Shown here piece by piece: positions 31,112 to 36,409 of a DNA stretch of 36,409 nucleotides. The stretch covers positions 1 through 36,409 of the forward strand of contig CAYJLW010000042.1 of the NCBI GenBank assembly GCA_964370965.1. The letters are read 5' to 3'. Positions within the stretch are counted from its first letter, which is position 1. Each line of letters begins with the position of its first letter. The notes beneath the pieces were generated by a model. The model made no database searches and was not told the DNA's origin. It was given only the letters and a program-made list of their open reading frames with translations. Origin of the DNA: CAYJLW01 sp964370965 (lineage in GTDB: Bacteria; Actinomycetota; Acidimicrobiia; UBA2766). The position numbers were made by a program, and so were the translations under genes.

Positions 31112-32533
31112 ATGAGCAACCGCAGGTATCGATTCCTGGCCAGCCTCGTGTTGGCCGTGGCGTTCTTCGGGGCGCATTCCGGCGTCGCGGGCGCCCAACA
31201 GGAACTGGAGCCCTCACCCACGCCCACGGTCTCCCCTTCGCCGGAACCCCAGCCCCAGCCCCAGCCCACGCAGCCGGCTCCGGGTCCCGGGCCGCAGGCC
31301 CCACCGGCACCCCCGAAGCCGCCGCCTCCGCCCAAGCAGGTGCAGTCCAACCTCGACCAGATCGCCGAGGCGCACCGCCTGGAGCTCGCCGGGCTCCAGA
31401 AGCAGGCCGACGACCTCGCCGCCCAGATCGCCAAGGCGAGAGAGGTCCTGGGCGAGCTCGACCTCCAGGTCGACGACGTCACGGAACGCATCGCCGGGGT
31501 CCTCAAGCGGGTGGAGCACTACCGGGACCAGCTCCAGATCCGCGCCCGCGCCGCCTACATGGGCACCGACTCGTACCTTTCGGTGCTCGTGGACGCGAAG
31601 TCGCCCTCGGAGTTCCTCAGCCGGCTGCGCTACCTGGGCTCCGCGAACAACGCAGACATCCGGAAGTTGCAGTCGCTCAAGGAGGAGAAGGACGCCCTGG
31701 AGGTGCAGCAGCAGCAGCTCACCGACCTCCGCCGTGACCAGCGGGCGGCCATTGCCGAGATGGAGCGCAAGCAGACCGAGCTGGGCATGAAGCTCGGCCA
31801 GATGCTCACCGTCATCTCGACCCTTCCCCAACAGCAGCAGATCCTCGTGAACGGCTTCTGCTTCCCGGTGATGGCTCCTTTCACGTACTCGAACGACTTC
31901 GGCGCCTTCCGGGCCGGGCCCCCGGTGCACGCCCACGCAGGCAACGACATCTTCGGGGTTTGGGGCTCGCCGCTGCCCGCGAGCGAGGCGGGCACGATCA
32001 TCAAGGTCGGCAACGGCGGCCTGGGTGGGATCACGCTGTGGCTGCAGGGCGACAGCGGCGCCGCGTACTACTACGCCCACCTCTCGGGCTTCTACCCCGG
32101 TGTCACCGTGGGCACCCGGGTCGCCCCCTGCCAGTTCATCGGGTTCCTCGGCAACACCGGCAACGCCCGCACCACGCCCCCGCACGTCCACTACGAGATC
32201 CACCCGGGCGGCAAGGGCACGGCGGCGGTGAACCCGTACCCGATCCTGAAGGCCACGGAGAACGCCATGTCGGCCGCGCTGGCGAGCCAGGTCGCTGCCG
32301 GTGTGGCCGGGGCGTCGGCGGTGAGCGTGAACGCCACGACCGCCGTGCAACAGCCCGGTGCCGCGCCGAACACCCCGGCGGCGGGCGCCGCGCCGAAGGC
32401 CGCTGCGCCGGCGACGGCCACCACCCCCCAGACCCCCGTCTCCGCCGCCGCGCCCGCCAAGCGGAGCGTCAAGGCGGTCGTGCGGCCGAAGGCCGTTCCC
32501 GTGGGCCGCACCGCCCGCCGTCGCGCCGTCTGA
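31112..32533 (+). CDS. Secreted M23-family peptidase with coiled-coil (LytM-type)
   Basis: Predicted cell-wall endopeptidase or a divisome activator of such enzymes. The 473-residue protein has a Sec signal peptide (cleavage after AGA near 28), a Pro-rich stretch (33..75), a long coiled coil (about 78..240), and an M23/LytM domain (about 250..370). Zinc ligands are intact: HxGxD as HAGND (His275, Asp279) and HVH (358..360); His323 in YYAHL is also present. A degenerate, Ala/Pro-rich tail with a basic end follows. The order signal-coiled-coil-M23 resembles EnvC/RipA-partner proteins, but the intact zinc site suggests activity. ATG 31112 places the signal peptide at the start; the ribosome site is weak. 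Confidence 0.9.
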   Translation: MSNRRYRFLASLVLAVAFFGAHSGVAGAQQELEPSPTPTVSPSPEPQPQPQPTQPAPGPGPQAPPAPPKPPPPPKQVQSNLDQIAEAHRLELAGLQKQADDLAAQIAKAREVLGELDLQVDDVTERIAGVLKRVEHYRDQLQIRARAAYMGTDSYLSVLVDAKSPSEFLSRLRYLGSANNADIRKLQSLKEEKDALEVQQQQLTDLRRDQRAAIAEMERKQTELGMKLGQMLTVISTLPQQQQILVNGFCFPVMAPFTYSNDFGAFRAGPPVHAHAGNDIFGVWGSPLPASEAGTIIKVGNGGLGGITLWLQGDSGAAYYYAHLSGFYPGVTVGTRVAPCQFIGFLGNTGNARTTPPHVHYEIHPGGKGTAAVNPYPILKATENAMSAALASQVAAGVAGASAVSVNATTAVQQPGAAPNTPAAGAAPKAAAPATATTPQTPVSAAAPAKRSVKAVVRPKAVPVGRTARRRAV

Positions 32534-32535
32534 GC

Positions 32536-32559
32536 CCGACGGCCCCGGTCCGGCGTCGG
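32536..32559 (+). terminator. Hairpin after the M23 gene
   Basis: CCGACG (32536..32541) and CGTCGG (32554..32559) make a 6-bp stem, with an inner CCGG/CCGG pairing possible, followed by TTCCCCTTC. It starts 3 bases past the stop codon. A plausible weak terminator ahead of lysC. Confidence 0.35.
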
Positions 32560-32590
32560 TTCCCCTTCGCTGCGGAAGCGGGCGCCTGCG

Positions 32591-32596
32591 TACAGT
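32591..32596 (+). promoter_or_regulatory. Candidate -10 box of lysC-asd
   Basis: TACAGT, 7 bases before the lysC ATG at 32604. No lysine riboswitch or leader peptide fits between them, so any control must be at protein level or upstream. Confidence 0.45.
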
Positions 32597-32603
32597 TGCG
32601 CCG

Positions 32604-33851
32604 ATGTCCATCGTCGTGCAGAAGTACGGCGGCACGTCCGTCGCCGACCCCGACCGCATCCGCGCAGTCGCCGCGCGGGTGGCGGCACAGCGCCGCGTCG
32701 GCGACGACGTGGTCGTGGTCGTGAGCGCGATGGGGGGCCACACCGACGAGCTCGTCGACCTCGCCTACCGCGTGTCGCCGTCCCCGGCCCCCCGCGAGAT
32801 GGACATGCTTCTCACTGCAGGGGAGAGGATCTCCATCTCTCTCCTGTGCATGGCGATCCACGACCTCGACCTCGACGCCGTGAGCTTCACCGGCAGCCAG
32901 GCGGGCATCGTCACCGACGAGGTCCACGGCAAGGCCCGTATCGTCGACGTGAAGGCGGGGCGGATCCGCGGTTCCCTCTCCGAAGGCCGCGTCGCCGTCG
33001 TGGCAGGGTTCCAGGGGGTGTCCACGGCGGCGGACGTCACCACCCTGGGCAGGGGCGGCTCGGACACCACGGCGGTCGCCCTCGCCGCCGCGCTCGGCGC
33101 CTCCGTGTGCGAGATCTACACGGACGTCGACGGCGTGTACACGGCCGATCCGCGCGTCGTCCCCGGAGCCCGGAAACTCGACTCGCTGACCTATGACGAG
33201 ATGCTGGAATTGTCGGCCTCGGGAGCGAAGGTCCTGATGGCCCGTTCCGTGGAGTTCGCCCGCACGTACCGCGTGCCGCTGCACGTGCGTTCCAGCTTCG
33301 ACGACACGCCGGGCACCTGGGTGCGCGAGGAGGAGAGCATGGAGAAGGCGATCATCTCGGGAGTGGCCCACGACGCCTCCGAGGCGAAGGTCACGGTGAA
33401 GCACGTTCCCGACCGTCCCGGGATCGCCGCCCGGGTGTTCCGGGTGCTCGCGGACGAGGCCGTGAACGTGGACATGATCGTGCAGAACGTCTCCAGCGAG
33501 GGCCACACCGACCTGTCCTTCACGGTGCCCACCGAGGAGCTCACACGCATCGCGGCGACGCTGGACCGCATCTGCGCGGACATCGGGGCAGGCGGCTGGG
33601 ACACCCAGGAGGACATCGCCAAGGTGAGCCTCGTGGGGGCCGGCATGAAGACCCACCCGGGAATCGCCGCGGACATGTTCGAGGCTCTCGCCGAGGCGGG
33701 CGTGAACATCGAGATGATCTCGACGTCCACGATCCGGATCTCCTGCGTCGTGTCCGCCCGTGACACGGAGAAGGCCGTGCGCGCCGTGCACGACCGCTTC
33801 GAGCTCGACCGCCCCGCTCAGGAGAGGGGCGACGCGGGGGCCGGTGCGTGA
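32604..33851 (+). CDS. lysC: Aspartate kinase (alpha subunit)
   Basis: Phosphorylates aspartate, the first step to lysine, diaminopimelate, threonine and methionine. The 415-residue protein has the N-terminal KYGGTSVAD (Lys7), TAGERISISLL, FTGSQAGI, GRGGSDTTAVALAAAL and TDVDGVYTADPR of the kinase domain. Two C-terminal ACT domains (about 260..335 and 340..405), with KVTVKHVPDRPGIAARVF and KVSLVGAGMKTHPGIAADMF, are the usual site of lysine/threonine feedback. It is a monofunctional LysC-type enzyme. asd overlaps its stop by 4 bases. An internal start at 33339 probably makes a separate regulatory subunit. Confidence 0.96.
   Translation: MSIVVQKYGGTSVADPDRIRAVAARVAAQRRVGDDVVVVVSAMGGHTDELVDLAYRVSPSPAPREMDMLLTAGERISISLLCMAIHDLDLDAVSFTGSQAGIVTDEVHGKARIVDVKAGRIRGSLSEGRVAVVAGFQGVSTAADVTTLGRGGSDTTAVALAAALGASVCEIYTDVDGVYTADPRVVPGARKLDSLTYDEMLELSASGAKVLMARSVEFARTYRVPLHVRSSFDDTPGTWVREEESMEKAIISGVAHDASEAKVTVKHVPDRPGIAARVFRVLADEAVNVDMIVQNVSSEGHTDLSFTVPTEELTRIAATLDRICADIGAGGWDTQEDIAKVSLVGAGMKTHPGIAADMFEALAEAGVNIEMISTSTIRISCVVSARDTEKAVRAVHDRFELDRPAQERGDAGAGA
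33339..33851 (+). CDS. Aspartate kinase beta subunit from internal in-frame start
   Basis: An ATG at codon 246 of lysC is preceded by AGGAGG (33328..33333) with 5 bases of spacing, a nearly ideal ribosome site inside a gene. Translation from it gives 170 residues comprising just the two ACT domains, starting MEKAIISGVAHDASEAKVTV. In Corynebacterium and Bacillus an internal start at the same place makes the beta subunit of an alpha2-beta2 aspartokinase; the same arrangement is inferred here. Confidence 0.7.
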   Translation: MEKAIISGVAHDASEAKVTVKHVPDRPGIAARVFRVLADEAVNVDMIVQNVSSEGHTDLSFTVPTEELTRIAATLDRICADIGAGGWDTQEDIAKVSLVGAGMKTHPGIAADMFEALAEAGVNIEMISTSTIRISCVVSARDTEKAVRAVHDRFELDRPAQERGDAGAGA

Positions 33852-34915
33852 GCGGGCCTGCGGGCGACCCCCCAGACGGCCCCGTGGACGTCGCCGTGGT
33901 GGGGGCCACGGGCCTCGTGGGCCAGGAGATGCTGCGCATCCTGGCGGAGCGGTCCTTCTCCGTGGGCGCCTTGCGCCTGTTCGCCTCGCCCCGCTCCGAG
34001 GGACGGCGTGTCCCCTGGGCGGGGCGTACCGTCACGGTCGAGACCCTGGCGCCGGGCTGCTTCGAGGGCAGCCGTCTCGTTCTCATGGAGGTGGAGTCGC
34101 CCCTCTCGGCGCAGTGGGCTCCCCGGGCGGTGTCCGAGGGCGCCGTCGTCGTCGACAACTCCTCGGCCTGGCGGATGGACGACACCGTACCGCTGGTCGT
34201 GTCCGAGGTGAACCCGCACGCCGTCGACGCCCACCGCGGGATCGTCGCCAACCCGAACTGCACGACGATGGTCCTCATGCCCGTCCTGAAGCCCCTCGAG
34301 GACGACGCCGGCATCGAGCGTGTCGTCGTCTCCACCTACCAGTCCGTCTCCGGCGCCGGATGGGCGGGCATCGACGCCCTCGCCGCCGAGACCGCGAAGT
34401 GGGGCGGGGACCTCGGGGCGCTCCGGCGCAGCGGCACCTGGAGCGCAGGGGCACCCGTGCAGACGGCGTTCCCCCGACCGATCGGCTTCAACGTCATCCC
34501 GGCCTGCGATGCGTTCCTGGACGACGGGAGCGCTGAGACCAAGGAGGAGCGCAAGCTCCTGGCGGAGAGCCGCAAGATCCTGGAGCGGCCCGACCTCAAG
34601 GTGGCGGCCACCTGCGTGCGGGTGCCGGCCGTGGCGGCGCACTCCATGACCGTGAACGTGGAGTGCGCCGGGCCCATGGACGCCGAACGGGCGGCGGGCC
34701 TCCTCGCCTGTGCCCCGGGCGTCGTCCTCACCGAGGACTACCCCACACCTTTCGAAGTCGCCGGAACCGACGGCTCCTTCGTGGGCCGCCTCCGTGACGA
34801 CGAGACCCGCCCCAACACGGTCGACCTGTTCGTCTGCGGCGACAACCTCCGCAAGGGCGCCGCCCTCAACGCCGTCCAGATCGCCGAGGTCCTCCGGGAG
34901 CGCGGGATGCTGTGA
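33848..34915 (+). CDS. asd: Aspartate-semialdehyde dehydrogenase
   Basis: Reduces aspartyl phosphate to aspartate semialdehyde with NADPH. The 355-residue protein has the Rossmann loop VAVVGATGLVGQEML, DNSSAWRMDDTVPLVVSEVN, the catalytic Cys138 in ANPNCTTM, STYQSVSGAGW, and a C-terminal RVPAVAAHSMTVNVE carrying the active-site His. GTG 33848 overlaps the lysC stop (GTGA), so expression is coupled. Aspartokinase-asd pairs are standard in actinobacteria. A strong inverted repeat follows. Confidence 0.96.
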   Translation: MSGPAGDPPDGPVDVAVVGATGLVGQEMLRILAERSFSVGALRLFASPRSEGRRVPWAGRTVTVETLAPGCFEGSRLVLMEVESPLSAQWAPRAVSEGAVVVDNSSAWRMDDTVPLVVSEVNPHAVDAHRGIVANPNCTTMVLMPVLKPLEDDAGIERVVVSTYQSVSGAGWAGIDALAAETAKWGGDLGALRRSGTWSAGAPVQTAFPRPIGFNVIPACDAFLDDGSAETKEERKLLAESRKILERPDLKVAATCVRVPAVAAHSMTVNVECAGPMDAERAAGLLACAPGVVLTEDYPTPFEVAGTDGSFVGRLRDDETRPNTVDLFVCGDNLRKGAALNAVQIAEVLRERGML

Positions 34916-34934
34916 GCGGAGACTCTCTGGCGGG

Positions 34935-34953
34935 GGGGGCCGGTCGGGCCCCC
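34935..34953 (+). terminator. Hairpin after asd
   Basis: GGGGGCC (34935..34941) and GGCCCCC (34947..34953) pair perfectly with a 5-base loop, 20 bases after the asd stop. No T-tract. Confidence 0.5.
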
Positions 34954-34954
34954 G

Positions 34955-34996
34955 GCAGGCGCGATCAGATGGTCGCCGCCGTCAGATCGCGCCTGC
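34955..34996. terminator. 12-bp inverted repeat between convergent asd and TDT transporter genes
   Basis: GCAGGCGCGATC (34955..34966) and GATCGCGCCTGC (34985..34996) are exact complements around an 18-base loop. The right arm lies over the last codons of the transporter gene, whose stop is at 34982..34984. A stem-only bidirectional terminator fits best. Confidence 0.6.
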
Positions 34997-36049
34997 TGGC
35001 AAGGGTCTGCGCGTGAGCGTCACGACCATGTCGACGAACGTGAACGCCCACGCCCCGAGGGCGATCCACACGGCCACTGCGGGGACGTCGGCGAGCAACG
35101 GGTAGTCGAGCACCTCGGCGAGCTTGAATGTGGCCGTCGCGTACATGCCGATGGGGAAGACCATGCCCCATAGGCCGGGCTCGAAGGCGATCGAGTCGCG
35201 ACGCACGACGTAGCGCCACACCCCCATGACCACGAGCCAGGGGATCCACCATGTTGCCGTTGCCCAGACGAGCACCGTGAGCCCCTTCACGAACGGGACG
35301 AGGTCGGCGGTGACCGGGTAGCCGGGGGCCGCGAGGACGAGGAGGGAGCCGGCGAGGGTGGAGATCGCCGCGGCGCCCATGGTTATCCAGTACGTGGGGG
35401 AGAGCTGCGCCGGCTCCAGGGCGGCGAAGAAGAGCCGGTGCAGGATCAAGGACATCACCCAGACGTAGATCATGACCCCGAGGAGCCAGAGGCACAGAGC
35501 GAGGAACACGACCCCCCCGGCGTGTGCCCCGAACTCCTTGGCCACTTGGGTGCCGAGCAGCGACACACCCTGGGTGGCGACCACCCAGAGCAGCCAAGTG
35601 CCAGTGATCCCTGACTGGACCTCGGGTTTGGGTTCCCGGAGGGTCTGGGCGACCGGGACGGTGTACACGACGACGACCCACAGGACGAGGGCGAGCACCC
35701 ACAGGACCTTCGCCGCACCTGGCCGCGTCGCCACCAGGAGGGAGGCGGCGCCGAGAACGGCGGTGCCGGCGACGACCGTGAAGAAGCCCATGCCCCGCAG
35801 GTGGTGGCCGAGGTCTTCGACGACGGCGCCCGGATGCCTCACGACACGGGCCAGCAGCGCCAGCCAGAGGACCCCGTAGGCGAATACGCTCAGCCAGAAG
35901 AGGACCTCGGCCACGACGGGGACACCCTCGAGCTCCGCGGCGATCGACACGATGCCGGTGGCCATCACGCACCCGAACCACGCCGGGTTGAGGCGCTCCA
36001 ACCAGGGCGTCGCCGTCGGCGTCACCGGCGCGGCAGTCGTGTCGCTCAA
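34982..36049 (-). CDS. TDT-family transporter (TehA/Mae1/SLAC1-like)
   Basis: Integral membrane protein of the tellurite-resistance/dicarboxylate transporter family, whose members export sulfite, malate or other anions. The sequence starts LNPAWFGCVMATGIVSIA, close to the family's first helix. About ten hydrophobic segments follow, e.g. FFTVVAGTAVLGAASLLV, LWVLALVLWVVVVYTVPV and the last near AVWIALGAWAFTFVDMVV. I prefer the TTG start at 36049, because AGGAG stands 5 bases upstream; a TTG ten codons earlier (36079) lacks a ribosome site. The product has 355 residues. The substrate is unknown; the family name does not imply tellurite resistance. Confidence 0.87.
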   Translation of the reverse strand: MSDTTAAPVTPTATPWLERLNPAWFGCVMATGIVSIAAELEGVPVVAEVLFWLSVFAYGVLWLALLARVVRHPGAVVEDLGHHLRGMGFFTVVAGTAVLGAASLLVATRPGAAKVLWVLALVLWVVVVYTVPVAQTLREPKPEVQSGITGTWLLWVVATQGVSLLGTQVAKEFGAHAGGVVFLALCLWLLGVMIYVWVMSLILHRLFFAALEPAQLSPTYWITMGAAAISTLAGSLLVLAAPGYPVTADLVPFVKGLTVLVWATATWWIPWLVVMGVWRYVVRRDSIAFEPGLWGMVFPIGMYATATFKLAEVLDYPLLADVPAVAVWIALGAWAFTFVDMVVTLTRRPLPAGAI

Positions 36050-36236
36050 GGGCTCTCCTGTCTCTTCGCCGCCCGACAACCGGGAGGTGGGGGCGCGGGA
36101 AGGCTACGCCGCTCCACCCGGCCCGGAGACCCAGGTGCCCCCAGCCGAGGGCGAGTCTCCGATGCGTCCCGCCAGGAGGGCCCTCCTCGGACGGCAAGGC
36201 CATCTGGGGCGTGGGCGACCGTCCGCCGACGGCCGT

Positions 36237-36257
36237 GTCGTGGAGCGCTCCCACGAC
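36237..36257. repeat. 21-base near-palindrome upstream of the TDT gene
   Basis: GTCGTGGAGC and GCTCCCACGAC are complementary apart from one extra C, with no spacer. As DNA this resembles a dimeric repressor site; the absence of a loop makes it a poor RNA hairpin. It lies about 190 bases before the TDT start. Confidence 0.6.
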
Positions 36258-36266
36258 GGGGCGTCC

Positions 36267-36316
36267 ATGCTTGGAGGCTCACGACGCACGCTCGTGCCTC
36301 GTGAGCCTCCAAGCAT
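36267..36316. repeat. 50-base inverted repeat between tRNA-Pro and the TDT gene
   Basis: The arms 36267..36284 and 36299..36316 are perfect 18-base complements (outer ends ATGCTTGG and CCAAGCAT). The 14 bases between them can pair further (GCAC with GTGC). It begins 11 bases past the tRNA-Pro 3' end in the direction of tRNA transcription, so it may terminate or protect that transcript. Alternatively it is a mobile-repeat remnant. Confidence 0.85.
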
Positions 36317-36327
36317 GTGCCGAGGAG

Positions 36328-36402
36328 TCGGGACGGCGGGATTTGAACCCGCGACCTCAGCGTCCCGAACGCTGCGCGCTAACCAAACTGCGCTACGTCC
36401 CG
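36328..36402 (-). tRNA. tRNA-Pro (anticodon CGG)
   Basis: On the minus strand the acceptor arms CGGGACG (36402..36396) and CGTCCCG (36335..36329) pair, with discriminator A at 36328 and no encoded CCA. The anticodon stem CAGCG/CGCTG encloses TTCGGGA, with anticodon CGG. The T-loop GTTCAAATC is present. The gene is complete and ends 7 bases inside the window. Confidence 0.95.
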
Positions 36403-36409
36403 TAGCGGG

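Noticed and set aside
32560..32603. Lysine riboswitch or attenuator before lysC
   Set aside because: Only about 70 bases separate the M23 stop from the ATG, too short for the lysine riboswitch, and a -10 box sits 7 bases before the start.
34982..36049. Tellurite resistance function for the TDT protein
   Set aside because: Family name only; members export various anions and nothing here indicates tellurite.

Overview
The window reads as one scaffold of a very GC-rich actinobacterium, probably a deep-branching class such as Acidimicrobiia. The pointers are the GC-rich codon use, many GTG and TTG starts, a GlnR-like operator, an acyl-CoA carboxylase epsilon subunit and an abundance of acyl-CoA enzymes. 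Ten Ns at 19000..19009 next to a 17-G run suggest a metagenome or draft assembly. The class-level placement is inference; no rRNA is present. I found no phage, insertion sequence, CRISPR array or defence island.

Layout. 1..3927 is a conserved information-processing block: tRNA-Ser(CGA), tadA, tRNA-Ser(GGA), a large SRP RNA carrying an Alu domain, dnaX, the YbaB nucleoid protein and recR. It is the order seen around scr-dnaX in Bacillus, with tadA turned round. 3983..8340 holds a patatin-like lipase, a thiolase, and an amt-glnK operon behind a GlnR-type operator. 8426..13088 carries a membrane protein, an acyl-CoA synthetase, an epoxide-hydrolase-like enzyme, a lipoprotein and dtd. 13210..18656 carries a LuxR-type regulator whose ATPase domain looks dead, a Tat-exported sulfatase and a secreted protein of unknown function.

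After the gap, 19095..22306 is a carboxylation cluster: crotonyl-CoA carboxylase/reductase, the acyl-CoA carboxylase beta subunit and its small epsilon subunit. A secreted amidotransferase-like protein, an animal-type transketolase, a lipoprotein, a PilZ protein, a class III CoA-transferase and an SDR epimerase follow. On the minus strand come an FKBP and a cyclophilin, both extracytoplasmic, and 3-hydroxyacyl-CoA dehydrogenase. 31112..36402 holds an M23 peptidase, lysC-asd (with an internal lysC start), a TDT-family transporter and tRNA-Pro(CGG).

How it fits together. Thiolase, 3-hydroxybutyryl-CoA dehydrogenase, crotonyl-CoA carboxylase/reductase and propionyl-CoA-type carboxylase are four enzymes usable in the ethylmalonyl-CoA pathway or in making ethyl- and methylmalonyl-CoA. 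The mutases and lyases of that pathway are not in this window. amt-glnK is nitrogen-controlled, lysC-asd feeds lysine, threonine, methionine and diaminopimelate synthesis, and the PPIase/M23 group serves the cell envelope. Many genes have a TANNNT box only 6 to 9 bases before the start codon, which suggests widespread leaderless transcription.

No single wholly new system is evident. The best leads are the large SRP RNA, the GlnR array, the leaderless promoters, the pseudo-ATPase regulator, the secreted BPL_N-like protein and the structured region upstream of the M23 gene.
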